Shown: in pieces, positions 34,401-42,792 of the stretch
Layout of the letters: each line of letters starts with the position of its first letter
Numbering within the stretch: position 1 is the first letter of the stretch
Assembly: GCA_016124315.1 (NCBI GenBank)
Contig: WGNW01000033.1
Coordinates: 1-60,892 of the forward strand
Reading direction: 5' to 3'
DNA: 60,892 bases
Source of the DNA: Alphaproteobacteria bacterium
GTDB lineage: Bacteria > Pseudomonadota > Alphaproteobacteria > SMXS01
Notes under the pieces: generated by a model
What the model was told of the DNA's origin: nothing
The model's database searches: none
What the model saw: the letters and a program-made list of their open reading frames with translations, nothing else
Made by a program: the position numbers and the translations under genes

Positions 34401-35027
34401 ATGGCTCTATCGGTGATTGGCGCCGGCTTCGGCCGGACTGGCACGTTGTCGCTCAAGTTCGCACTGGAGCGCATCGGCTTTGGTCCCTGCTACCATATGA
34501 TGGAAGTCATCCAGAACGACCTCGCCGGCACCTGGTACGACATCGCCTGCGGCAAGGCACCCGACTGGGACGCGGTGTTCGCCGGCTACAGGGCCACGGT
34601 CGACTGGCCGGCCTGCAACTTCTACCGGGAACTGGCCGACCAGTATCCCGACGCCAAGGTGATCCTCAGCCTGCGGGATCCGGAGAAGTGGTACCAAAGC
34701 TGCTCCAACACGATCTTCAGGGCCATGATGTCCGACATGCAGGCGGCGCCGCCGCCGGTGCAGCGGCAGATGGCCATGGCCCGCAAGCTGATCGTCGAGA
34801 ACACCTTCGACGGCCGGATCGACGATCCGGCCCACGCCATGGCGGTCTATCGCCGCCACAACGAGGCGGTTCAGGCCACCATTCCGGCGGAGCGGCTGCT
34901 GGTCTTCGAGGCCGCCCAGGGGTGGGAGCCGCTGTGCCGCTTCCTGGGCGTGCCGGTGCCCGACGATCCCTATCCCCGGGTGAACACGACCGAGGATTTT
35001 GCCCAGCATTTCCGCCGGGAGGCCTGA
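34401..35027 (+). CDS. Sulfotransferase family protein (Sulfotransfer_4 type)
   Basis: 208 residues. VIGAGFGRTGTLSLKFALER is the 5'-phosphosulfate-binding loop and IGFGPCYHMMEVIQN the segment typical of the PF17784 family; KVILSLRDPEKWYQSCSNTI is the 3'-phosphate-binding region with R-D-P. The family is predicted to use PAPS but its substrates in bacteria are mostly unknown. It stands alone, 92 bp after the MoaD-like gene and 218 bp before the large kinase, and is unrelated in sequence to the EPS-locus sulfotransferase at 57053. Confidence 0.88.
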   Translation: MALSVIGAGFGRTGTLSLKFALERIGFGPCYHMMEVIQNDLAGTWYDIACGKAPDWDAVFAGYRATVDWPACNFYRELADQYPDAKVILSLRDPEKWYQSCSNTIFRAMMSDMQAAPPPVQRQMAMARKLIVENTFDGRIDDPAHAMAVYRRHNEAVQATIPAERLLVFEAAQGWEPLCRFLGVPVPDDPYPRVNTTEDFAQHFRREA

Positions 35028-35245
35028 AGGGCCGAATGGCTGGAACGACTTCCATGCTTTATCTGTTTCGGCCCGGCGTGCAATATGGTCGGCCTGCGGC
35101 AACGGCGACAGGCCGTTGACAGGCAAACGGGAGGACCGCCGTCCCCGCGACGGGAGGCGGAATTGGGCGATGCGACATGCAGGCCGAACGGAAGCCGTTG
35201 CGTGACGGCTGACCGCGGCGTCGTGGTCGCGGGCGGGTACACGGC

Positions 35246-38200
35246 ATGAACGAGGACATATCCCAACAGACGGCGTTGCCGGCCATTCCGGGGGTGTGGG
35301 AACTGTTCCTTGCCCACACGCCCGCCGCCGTGGCCGTGCTCGACCGGCGGATGCGCTACCTGGCGGTGAGCGACCGCTGGCGCCGGGACCTGGAACTGCA
35401 GGGCCGGCCGGTCGTCGGCGAGAGTCACTACGACGTCTTCGAGGCGCTGGACGACGTTCGCCGGGAGCGGCACCGGCGCTGCCTGGCCGGCGAAACGCTG
35501 CGCCTCGATTCCGACGAATACGTGCTGCCGAGCGGCACCCGGCTGTCGGTCAGGTGGGAATACGTCCCCTGGCGCGACGCGGCGGGCGAGGTTGGCGGCA
35601 TGCTGATCTTTGCCGAGGTGGTCACCCGCGAGAGGATGCTGGAAGAGCAGGTCGCCGCCGAGGCCGGCCGGCTCAAGCGTGCCGAACTCGTCGGGCGCAC
35701 CGGCGCCTGGGAATGGGACCTGAAGGCCAACCGCGTCACCTGGAGCGAAGGTGTCCGCGCGCTGCTGGGGCTGGACGCCACGGAGGACAGCACCTCCTCC
35801 TGGCTTGCCATGATCCATCCGCTCGACCGGGCGGAATTGCAGGCCAGCCTGAAGCGCGCCTTGCGCGGTGAGATTCCCTACGATCTTGAAACCCGCGTGG
35901 TGCGCGACGACGGTCGCGTCATGCACATTCGTTTCCTGGGGGAAGTCACCCGCGACGGCCAGGGCAATCCGGTGTCGGTGATCGGCGCGGTCCAGGATGT
36001 CTCCGAGCTGCGGCGCAAGGAATTGGAGCTTTCCGCGGTTCATCGCCGCTACCGGCTCGCCAGCGAGGTGTCGGGCACCGCGGCCTGGGAGATCTGGCCG
36101 GTGGAGCGCCGCATCTTCGGCGACGAGAACCTGGCGCGGCTGGTCGGACGTGGCAACGAACAGCTCTCCGACGATCTGGACGAGTGGATCGCCGCCTTTC
36201 CGCCCGACGACCGGCGCAAGCTCAACCGGACGCTGGAGCAGATCGTCTCCCGCGCCAGTGCCGTGTACGACCTGACGATCCGGACGCGGCTGCCCGATGG
36301 CCGCACCATCTGGCTGACCGCCTACGGCCGCGTCATCGGCGGCACGGGCGGCGAGCGGATGCGCATCGTCGGCACGACCCAGGACGTCACCGAGCGCAAG
36401 CTCGCCGAACTCGCCCTGGAGAACAGCGAGCGCAACCTGCAGGTGGCGCAGCGGCTGGCGCGGGTGGGAAGCTGGGAGTGGGAGGTCGGCTTGCAGACTC
36501 TCTCCTGCTCGCCTGAGATGCTGCGGCTCTACGGGTTCGAGCCCGATCGCAAGCACCTGCGCCTTTCGGAACTGATCGAGCGCGTGCATCCGGACGACCG
36601 GGCGCGGGTCGCGGAGGAGGTCGAGAGCCTGCGGCTGGGCCTGTCTCCCTCCAGCGACATGGAGATGCGTCTGTCGCGGCCCGGCCATGACACGATCTGG
36701 ATCCGAGCGCACGCCCGCGGCGTGAGCAACGAGGCTGGCAAGCTGGTGCGGCTGCACGGCGCCGTGCAGGACATCACCGAGAGCAAGCGGGCGGACCGGG
36801 ACCGGATGATCCGCGATAGCGCCCTGCAGGCCTCCATGGGCGCCGTCGGCATGTGCGACATGGACGGCATGTTCTTCTTCGGCAACCGCTCCTTCATGGA
36901 ACTGCTGGGAATCGACGACCAGGAAGCCTTGCGCAAGGTGCAGGCGCTCGAGGTGGTGCGCGACCCGCAGGCCGCCCAGGAGGCCTTCGGCACCCTTCTG
37001 GGAGAACAGGGTCACTGGGAAGGGGAACTGCCGATCCGCCGGATGAACGGCGAGCACCGCGATGTGCTGGTGACGGCGACGGTGCACCGCGGCGGCGGGT
37101 CGGATGAGCCGTTCATCATTGCGTCCTACATGGATGTGACCGACCGCAACGAGGCTTTGCGGGAACTGGCGCGGCGGGAACGCCAGCTCAGTCAGGCTCA
37201 GGCGATGGCGCGCATGGGCGAGACCCATTACGACCTTGCCGCCCGGCGGTACAGCCTGCCGGCCAATACCCGCCTCGTGCTCGGGCTCGGCGAGGAGTTC
37301 GCCACCTTCACCGCCGAGGAGGGCCGCCGGCTGATTCATCCCGACGACTGGGAGCGCATCGACAAGGGCGCCCGCAGGCTGATCGCCGGCGCGTTGCCCT
37401 ATCAGCAGACGACCTACCGCTTCCTGTCGCCCTCCCGTGGCACCATCCACGTCCAGACGGTGCACTATCCGGAGCATGACGAGCAGGGCCGGGTGGTCGG
37501 CCTCAACGGCGTCATTCAGGATGTGACCCACATCAAGCGCGCCGAGCAGGAGGCCCGCGAGGCGAGGGAACGGGCGGAACGCTACCTGGACATCTCCGGC
37601 GCGATCATCATCGCCCTCGATGCCGACGGCAGGATCACACTGGTCAACCGGCAGGGACGCGTCCTGCTCGGCTACGAGGAGTCGGAGCTTCTGGGCGAGG
37701 ACTGGTTCGACGTCGCCGTGCCGGAAGACGTGCGGGCCGAGCTCCGAGGCGGGGCCGCGCAGCTGATGGACCACGGGCCGGACGGATACAATCGCCGCGA
37801 AGGCTACGTGGTGACCCGCTCGGGCGAGCGCCGGCTCATCGAGTGGCTGACCTCCGTGCTCCGGGACGACAGCGGCGTGGCCGTCGGCATTCTCAGCTCG
37901 GGCCGCGATCTGACCGACCTGCGCCAGGCCGAACGGTCGCTGCGCGAGAGCGAGATGCGCACCCGGGCGGTGATGGAAGCGGCCTCCGTCGGCATCGCGG
38001 TCGTCGAGCGCGGCGGGCTGCTGACGTCGCTCAATCCGCAAGCCGAGCGAATCCTGGGCGGGTCGAGGGAAACACTGGGCCATCGGGCTCTGGCCGACTT
38101 CCTGCCCCCTGAGCAGCGGTCCGATTTCGCCGCTCTCTTCAGGCTGGCCGGGACCGAACCTGCCGGCCGCAGCGGCGGACCCCTGCGCGAGTTCGCGGTG

Positions 38201-39460
38201 GTGCGCGGCGAAGGCGACCGGGTGCCGGTCGAGATTTCCGTCACGCCCATGGAGGCTGGCGGCGAGACGGCGTTCGTCGCGGCGATCCAGGACATCACCG
38301 AGCGGAAGCGGGCCGAGGCGCAGATGCAGCAGGTGCAGCGGCTCGAGACCATTGGCCAGCTCACCGGCGGCGTCGCCCACGACTTCAACAACCTGCTGAT
38401 GGCGATGCAGGTGAACGTGGAGATGCTCAAGGAGATCGTCGGCGACGATCTGGAAGGCAACGACTATGCGGACGCGGCCCTCAATTCGGTGGCGCGGGGC
38501 GCCGAACTGACCCGCCGGCTGCTGGCCTTCTCCCGCCGCCAGCCGTTGCGGCCGAAGGTGATCGACGTCAACCGGCTGATAGCAGAGACCGTCCGCATTC
38601 TGGAGCGCACCCTGGGCGAGCCGGTGGCCATCGAAACCGACCTGCACCCGCAGATATGGCCCGTCGAGGTGGACCGGGCCCAGCTCGAGAACGTGCTGAT
38701 GAACCTGGCGCTGAATGCGCGAGACGCCATGCCGCTGGGCGGACGCCTCACCATCGAGACCGCGAACACCCAGCTCGACGAGGAATACACCGCCATCCAG
38801 GACGATCTGCGGGCGGGCGATTTCGTGATGGTGGCGGTTTCGGATACCGGGTCGGGCATGACGCCGGAGGTGGCGTCGCGTGCCTTCGAGCCGTTCTTCA
38901 CCACCAAGGACGTGGGGCGCGGCAGCGGGTTGGGCCTCAGCATGACCTATGGCTTCGTCAAGCAGTCGGGCGGCCATATCCGCATCTACAGCGAGCCGGG
39001 ACGAGGGACCACGATCAAGATCTACTTTCCCCGCGTGTTTTCCGCCGTGGAGCCCGACGAGGCGCGCCGCCAGGCCGTGGCGCCGCGGACCGGCACCGAA
39101 ACCATCCTGCTGGTGGAGGACGATGCGGGTGTGCGGGACACCGTAACGGTTCTGCTGCGGTCGCTGGGCTACCATGTGCTGGTGGCGGCGGACGGACCCG
39201 AGGCGATCGCGCTGGTGGCCGGCGGCGCGAGGCCGGACCTTCTGCTGGCCGACATCGTGCTGCCCGAGGGCATGACCGGGCGCGAGGTGGCCGAGGAGGT
39301 CGGCCGCCGGGTGAGCGGCTGCAGGACCCTCTACATGTCCGGCTATACCGAGAACGCGGTCATCCACGACGGGCGGCTCGACGAGGGCGTGGTTCTGCTG
39401 TCGAAGCCCTTTCCCAAGGCACAGCTTGCCGAGAAGCTGCGCGAAGTCCTCGACGCCTGA
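35246..39460 (+). CDS. Multi-PAS hybrid sensor histidine kinase with receiver
   Basis: 1404 residues, no membrane segment, so a cytoplasmic sensor. I count about eight PAS/PAS_3/PAC units between residues 15 and 1020, most ending in a PAC motif such as IGAVQDVSELRRKE, VGTTQDVTERK, HGAVQDITESKRAD, NGVIQDVTHIKRAE and AAIQDITERKRAE. The kinase core has GQLTGGVAHDFNNLLMAMQV (phosphoacceptor His), NLALNARDAMPLGG, DTGSGMTPE and GRGSGLGLSMTYGF. A C-terminal receiver (about 1285-1404) starts ETILLVEDDAGVRDTV with acceptor in DLLLADIVLPEG. Core and receiver resemble the kinase at 13007. Several PAS units have the tryptophan-rich GAWEWDL or GSWEWEV start of PAS_3 folds; ligand or cofactor unknown. It ends 245 bp before the LapG-like gene and its riboswitch. 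Confidence 0.92.
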   Translation: MNEDISQQTALPAIPGVWELFLAHTPAAVAVLDRRMRYLAVSDRWRRDLELQGRPVVGESHYDVFEALDDVRRERHRRCLAGETLRLDSDEYVLPSGTRLSVRWEYVPWRDAAGEVGGMLIFAEVVTRERMLEEQVAAEAGRLKRAELVGRTGAWEWDLKANRVTWSEGVRALLGLDATEDSTSSWLAMIHPLDRAELQASLKRALRGEIPYDLETRVVRDDGRVMHIRFLGEVTRDGQGNPVSVIGAVQDVSELRRKELELSAVHRRYRLASEVSGTAAWEIWPVERRIFGDENLARLVGRGNEQLSDDLDEWIAAFPPDDRRKLNRTLEQIVSRASAVYDLTIRTRLPDGRTIWLTAYGRVIGGTGGERMRIVGTTQDVTERKLAELALENSERNLQVAQRLARVGSWEWEVGLQTLSCSPEMLRLYGFEPDRKHLRLSELIERVHPDDRARVAEEVESLRLGLSPSSDMEMRLSRPGHDTIWIRAHARGVSNEAGKLVRLHGAVQDITESKRADRDRMIRDSALQASMGAVGMCDMDGMFFFGNRSFMELLGIDDQEALRKVQALEVVRDPQAAQEAFGTLLGEQGHWEGELPIRRMNGEHRDVLVTATVHRGGGSDEPFIIASYMDVTDRNEALRELARRERQLSQAQAMARMGETHYDLAARRYSLPANTRLVLGLGEEFATFTAEEGRRLIHPDDWERIDKGARRLIAGALPYQQTTYRFLSPSRGTIHVQTVHYPEHDEQGRVVGLNGVIQDVTHIKRAEQEAREARERAERYLDISGAIIIALDADGRITLVNRQGRVLLGYEESELLGEDWFDVAVPEDVRAELRGGAAQLMDHGPDGYNRREGYVVTRSGERRLIEWLTSVLRDDSGVAVGILSSGRDLTDLRQAERSLRESEMRTRAVMEAASVGIAVVERGGLLTSLNPQAERILGGSRETLGHRALADFLPPEQRSDFAALFRLAGTEPAGRSGGPLREFAVVRGEGDRVPVEISVTPMEAGGETAFVAAIQDITERKRAEAQMQQVQRLETIGQLTGGVAHDFNNLLMAMQVNVEMLKEIVGDDLEGNDYADAALNSVARGAELTRRLLAFSRRQPLRPKVIDVNRLIAETVRILERTLGEPVAIETDLHPQIWPVEVDRAQLENVLMNLALNARDAMPLGGRLTIETANTQLDEEYTAIQDDLRAGDFVMVAVSDTGSGMTPEVASRAFEPFFTTKDVGRGSGLGLSMTYGFVKQSGGHIRIYSEPGRGTTIKIYFPRVFSAVEPDEARRQAVAPRTGTETILLVEDDAGVRDTVTVLLRSLGYHVLVAADGPEAIALVAGGARPDLLLADIVLPEGMTGREVAEEVGRRVSGCRTLYMSGYTENAVIHDGRLDEGVVLLSKPFPKAQLAEKLREVLDA

Positions 39461-39475
39461 GATCGGTGTCGATTT

Positions 39476-39550
39476 GTTACGAATTTTCCGTAACAGGCCA
39501 AGGAGTTACATTTCTTAACGTCGCTCCCCCGGGATTTACGAATCTTAACG
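39476..39550 (+). repeat. Three phased direct repeats (consensus TTACGAATCTTAACG)
   Basis: TTACGAATTTTCCGTAA at 39477, TTACATTTCTTAACG at 39506 and TTACGAATCTTAACG at 39536 are imperfect direct repeats whose starts are 29 and 30 bp apart, close to three helical turns. The first is also an inverted repeat (GTTACG-N7-CGTAAC, 39476-39494). They lie on an A+T-rich patch between the kinase gene and the riboswitch and look like binding sites for an activator or repressor of the downstream transcript. The nearby OmpR-type regulator (40480) is one candidate. Two perfect short inverted repeats follow, GTGAG-TTCA-CTCAC (39550-39563) and TGTTGC-CA-GCAACA (39578-39591). Confidence 0.6.
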
Positions 39551-39603
39551 TGAGTTCACTCACCGCCGCTGGCTAGATGTTGCCAGCAACAGAAATGTTG
39601 TTC

Positions 39604-39691
39604 CTCGAAACGGCAAACCGTCGGAAACGGCGGGACGCAAAGCCACCGGCCCACACTCAGGCGACAGCCTGAACGGGTAGCGGGGCCGCCG
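39604..39691 (+). promoter_or_regulatory. Cyclic di-GMP-I (GEMM) riboswitch
   Basis: The sequence follows the GEMM-I consensus: GGCAAACC, a perfect six-pair hairpin CCGTCG-GAAA-CGGCGG (39618-39633) with the conserved GAAA tetraloop, then GGACGCAAAGCC, CCGGCC, a second hairpin TCAGG-CGACAG-CCTGA (39657-39672) and GGGTAGCGGGG closing the aptamer. It is the leader of the LapG-like protease gene at 39706. CCGCC (39686-39690), part of the closing strand, can instead pair with GGCGG (39701-39705) directly before the ATG; this helix is exclusive with the P1 pairing CGGC (39611-39614)/GCCG (39685-39688). Ligand binding might therefore expose the start and switch translation on, which is a structural inference. 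Confidence 0.88.
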
Positions 39692-39705
39692 AAAGGATGA
39701 GGCGG

Positions 39706-40464
39706 ATGGTTGTCCAGCCTTCCCGCGGCCGTATCTGGCCGCTGCTCGCCATGCTCGGCGCGGCTCTTGCCGCGGCCGTATTGCTTTCGGCACCGCCCGC
39801 GTCGGCGTCCGGCCTCGCATCCGGCGATTACACGCTCCGTCACATGACCTTCCCTGCCGATCCGCTGACCGACGCGTTCGGCGCCCGTCCGGTCATGCCG
39901 CTCGACGTCAAGCGCTCCGGCAAGTGGATGGACGTGCTGCGGCGGCAGGAGGCGGAGGCCCAGGGTCCCGCCACGCCGTGCCGCGACACCGGCGCCGACC
40001 AGTGCTTCCAGACCTTCTGGAACCAGACCGTCGCCATGCTGAAGACGCTGCCGCGCGCCGAGCAGGTGCGGCAGGTAAACGACCTCGTCAACAAGATGGG
40101 CTACTGGTCCGACTGGGACCTCTACCGGGAGGCCGACCACTGGGCCACGCCGGAAGAGATGTTCTACAAGGGCGGCGGCGACTGCGAGGACTTCGCGTTG
40201 TTCAAGTACTTCCTGCTGCGCGCCGCCGGCGTGCCCGCCGAGGACATGCGGCTGACCCTGGTCGCCTACAACGACCAGGCGCATCTGGTCGGCCTCGTCA
40301 TGGTCGACGGCTCGCCCATGGTGCTCGACTGCATCGTCCTCAAGACCATGCCGCCGGAGGAGATGAAGCAGTACCAGGCGGTCTATTCGCTCAGTGAAAC
40401 CAGCGCCTGGCTGCTGGCCAGCGACAGGTCCGACCAAGCCACCATGGTCCAGGCCTCGCGCTGA
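39706..40464 (+). CDS. Transglutaminase-like cysteine peptidase (BTLCP, LapG family)
   Basis: 252 residues, periplasmic. An N-terminal hydrophobic segment (about 10-35, PLLAMLGAALAAAVLLSA) acts as signal peptide or anchor. The catalytic triad is visible: Cys160 in GGGDCEDFALFKYF, His193 in NDQAHLVGLVMV and Asp208 in MVLDCIVLK. In Pseudomonas, LapG cuts large surface adhesins near their N-terminus unless held by the c-di-GMP receptor LapD. Here a c-di-GMP-I riboswitch precedes the gene, tying its expression to the same messenger. No LapD-like GGDEF-EAL protein or giant adhesin is in the window. ATG 39706 is preferred over ATG 39697, which directly abuts its AAAGG with no spacing. It converges with the response regulator gene 15 bp away. 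Confidence 0.92.
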   Translation: MVVQPSRGRIWPLLAMLGAALAAAVLLSAPPASASGLASGDYTLRHMTFPADPLTDAFGARPVMPLDVKRSGKWMDVLRRQEAEAQGPATPCRDTGADQCFQTFWNQTVAMLKTLPRAEQVRQVNDLVNKMGYWSDWDLYREADHWATPEEMFYKGGGDCEDFALFKYFLLRAAGVPAEDMRLTLVAYNDQAHLVGLVMVDGSPMVLDCIVLKTMPPEEMKQYQAVYSLSETSAWLLASDRSDQATMVQASR

Positions 40465-40479
40465 TCGGCCCCGCCCGCG

Positions 40480-41187
40480 CTACCGGGCGGAAGAGGCGAC
40501 GAAGCGGTAGCCCTTTCCCCGGACCGTGTGGATCGCGGCCTCGTTCAACCCCACGTCGCGGAACTTGCGGCGCAGCCTGGCGAGATGGACGTCCAGGCTG
40601 CGGTCCTCCGGCTGCCACGGCCGGCCCAGCGCGAACATGCTCAGGCTGTTCTTGTCGACCACCTCGTTCAGGCTCTGGAGAAGGCGCGATAGGATCAGCG
40701 TCTCGATCTCGGTGAGCGCGGTTCGCCGGCCGGCCGCGCCGGTCAGGGAGTTGTCGATCGGATCCAGGGTGAGGTCATTGAGGCGCCACACCGACCCTTC
40801 GTCCCGCGACGCGGCCCTGCTGGCGCGGCGGAAGACGGCGTTCACCCGCGCCAGCAGTTCCTCGGGGGCGGCCGGCTTCACCAGGTAGTCGTCGGCTCCC
40901 GTGTTCAGGCCTTCGATCCTGGCGTTCACCTCGCCCTTGCCCGACAGGATGATGATGGCGGCGTCGGAGACGGTGCGCAGGAAGCCCGCCAGCGACAGGC
41001 CGTCGCCGTCGGGCAGCACCCGATCCAGGATGAACAGGTCGATCGGACGGCTCTGGGCGATCCGCCGGGTGTCCTCGCAGGACGCACCGGTGACCACTTC
41101 GAATCCGGAGAAGGACAGGTATTGCGCCATGGCCTTGGCCAGCGCCCTGTCGTCCTCGATTAACGCGATTACCTTACCAGCATGCAT
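40480..41187 (-). CDS. OmpR-family DNA-binding response regulator
   Basis: 235 residues. The receiver domain has the acidic pair in IALIEDDRALAKAMAQYL, phosphoacceptor Asp55 in LFILDRVLPDGDGL and the switch lysine in GADDYLVKPAAPEEL. The C-terminal winged helix shows LTEIETLILSRLLQSLNEVV, SLDVHLARLRRKFRDVGLNE and IHTVRGKGYRFVAS, the OmpR/PhoB pattern. No kinase is adjacent on its strand; the nearest is the hybrid kinase at 35246. It converges with the LapG-like gene. An 8-bp inverted repeat lies 35 bp upstream of its start, a candidate autoregulatory site or leader hairpin. Confidence 0.93.
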   Translation of the reverse strand: MHAGKVIALIEDDRALAKAMAQYLSFSGFEVVTGASCEDTRRIAQSRPIDLFILDRVLPDGDGLSLAGFLRTVSDAAIIILSGKGEVNARIEGLNTGADDYLVKPAAPEELLARVNAVFRRASRAASRDEGSVWRLNDLTLDPIDNSLTGAAGRRTALTEIETLILSRLLQSLNEVVDKNSLSMFALGRPWQPEDRSLDVHLARLRRKFRDVGLNEAAIHTVRGKGYRFVASSAR

Positions 41188-41221
41188 CAGCTGTCAGCCC
41201 CGACGAACATTTGATGATGCC

Positions 41222-41243
41222 TCAGGCGTTATCTCGCCTGAGC
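41222..41243 (-). promoter_or_regulatory. Perfect inverted repeat upstream of the response regulator
   Basis: CTCAGGCG-TTATCT-CGCCTGAG, arms of 8 bp with a 6-base spacer, 35 bp before the ATG of the OmpR-type regulator. It may be an operator or, in the mRNA, a hairpin in the 5' leader. No T tract follows on either strand, so it is not a typical terminator. Confidence 0.5.
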
Positions 41244-41507
41244 CTGCCCTGCCGCCGGAGCGCCCCCTGCGCCGACGCCTGATCTTAGCGCGGAGTAAAC
41301 CTATAGCAAAGCCTTACAACCATTGGGAGAAAACAGGCCCTTCCCGGTCGGTCGCGGCCAGCCCTCTGCGGGCAGGTTCCGGCCCGGGAAGGCATTTGCC
41401 AAGCGCCTCGCACCAGCGCTACGGTGTGTCCGGCCGCAGACCCGGATGCTGCTGCACCGTGAATGGCCGCCGACCATGCACGCCGAGGAGGGGCGAAGAA
41501 GTCCGCC
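41244..41507. other. Rest of the divergent gap between regulator and glycosyltransferase
   Basis: Together with 41188-41243 this makes a 320-bp gap. It has a short A+T-rich stretch GCGGAGTAAACCTATAGCAAAG (about 41288-41310) that could hold a promoter, but no hexamer pair I would defend. No small gene or RNA recognised. Confidence 0.35.
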
Positions 41508-42719
41508 ATGTCTGATCCAACCCTTCGAGTTGCGCTGTTTTCCGGCAACTACAACTACGTGACCGACGGAGCCGCGATCGCGCTCAACCATCTCGTCGCC
41601 CACCTGGAGCGGCAGGGCGTGGAATGCCTGGTGTTCTCGCCGACGGTCGATCCGCCGGCGTTCGAGCCGTCCGGAACCGTGGTCTCCGTGCCGTCGGTCC
41701 CGCTTCCGGGCCGCTCGGAATACCGCGTCGCGCTGGGCCTGCCTCGGGGCGTCCGCCGGCAGCTGGAGGCGTTCCGCCCCACGCTGTTCCACCTCTCCGC
41801 CCCCGATCTTCTCGGCTATGCGGCGCGGCGGCTGGCGCTGAAATGGGACGTTCCGGCGGTCGCCTCCTTCCACACCCGCTACGACACCTATTTCCGCTAC
41901 TACCACGCCGCCTGGATCGAGCGGTACGTCACCCGGTATCTGCGGCACTTCTACCGCTATTGCGAACACGTCTACGTGCCGTCGGAATCGACGGCGCAGG
42001 TGCTGCGCGAGCAGCACATGGCCCGCGACGTGCGCATCTGGAGCCGTGGCGTCGACGACAGCCTGTTCTATCCGGGCCGGCGCGACATGGCGTGGCGGCG
42101 CTCGCTGGGCATCAGCGACGACGAGGTGGTCGTCGCTTTCGTCGGCCGGCTGGTGCTGGAGAAGGGCATCGATGCCTTTGCGGCCACCGTCCAGGGCCTG
42201 CAGGGCCGGGGGATCCGGCACCGTGTGCTGGTGGTGGGCGCCGGTCCCGAGCACGACAATTTCGCCGCGCGGCTGCCGCGCGACGCCGTCTTCACCGGCT
42301 ATCTGCACGGCGAGGCGCTCGCCCGGGCCTACGCCTCGGCCGACATCTTCCTCAATCCGAGCGTCACCGAGACCTTCGGAATCGTCACCCTGGAATCCAT
42401 GGCGTCCGGCCTGCCCTCCGTATGCGCCGACGCGACCGGCTCCCAATCCCTTGTCGGCGACGGCGCGACCGGCTTCCTGGTCCGGCCGGGGGACGGCGCG
42501 GCCTATGTGGATGCGGTCGCACGGCTGATCGCCGAGCCGGTCCTGCGCGCCCGCATGGGTGGCGAGGCGCACCGGCGGTCGCGGCACTACACCTGGGACG
42601 CGGTGATGGACGAGTTGCTCGTCTGCTACCACGAAGTCCTCGAGGCGCACCGGCATCTGAAGGGCGCCTCGCCGCACGGGGCGGAACGTCGTGCGGTGAG
42701 GGATCCTGCCCTGACATGA
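41508..42719 (+). CDS. Glycosyltransferase family 4 protein
   Basis: 403 residues, GT-B fold, retaining GT4/GT1-like. The N-terminal acceptor domain has LFSGNYNYVTDGAAIALNHL and VASFHTRYDTYFRYYHAAWI; the C-terminal donor domain has VAFVGRLVLEKGIDAFAATV, VVGAGPEHDNFAARL and SVTETFGIVTLESMASGLPS (E-x7-E motif). The arrangement resembles glycolipid-forming transferases (SqdX, mannosyl or glucosyl transferases to lipid); the acceptor is unknown. ATG 41508 (MSDPTLRVALF) is chosen from the fold start; an upstream ATG 41463 would add 15 unrelated residues. A membrane protein gene follows and may be functionally linked. Confidence 0.88.
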   Translation: MSDPTLRVALFSGNYNYVTDGAAIALNHLVAHLERQGVECLVFSPTVDPPAFEPSGTVVSVPSVPLPGRSEYRVALGLPRGVRRQLEAFRPTLFHLSAPDLLGYAARRLALKWDVPAVASFHTRYDTYFRYYHAAWIERYVTRYLRHFYRYCEHVYVPSESTAQVLREQHMARDVRIWSRGVDDSLFYPGRRDMAWRRSLGISDDEVVVAFVGRLVLEKGIDAFAATVQGLQGRGIRHRVLVVGAGPEHDNFAARLPRDAVFTGYLHGEALARAYASADIFLNPSVTETFGIVTLESMASGLPSVCADATGSQSLVGDGATGFLVRPGDGAAYVDAVARLIAEPVLRARMGGEAHRRSRHYTWDAVMDELLVCYHEVLEAHRHLKGASPHGAERRAVRDPALT

Positions 42720-42792
42720 CGCACGGCCTTTCCAAGCGGCCGGCAATCCATTATGTCGGCTGCCCAGCGACAGCGGCGGAGCAGGTGGCTGC

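Noticed and set aside
34970..39367. A 1465-codon open frame on the minus strand, antisense to the multi-PAS kinase, and similar long antisense frames at 151-2625 (+), 11457-14216 (-) and 16497-19301 (-)
   Set aside because: They are shadows caused by G/C-rich third positions in the real genes; the translations are low-complexity (Arg/His/Gln/Pro/Ala/Gly-rich) with no domain, while the opposite frames encode clear families.
39506..39550. CtrA-binding sites (TTAA-N7-TTAA) in the repeats upstream of the riboswitch
   Set aside because: The half-sites are TTAC and TTAAC with a 5-base spacing, which does not fit the CtrA consensus.
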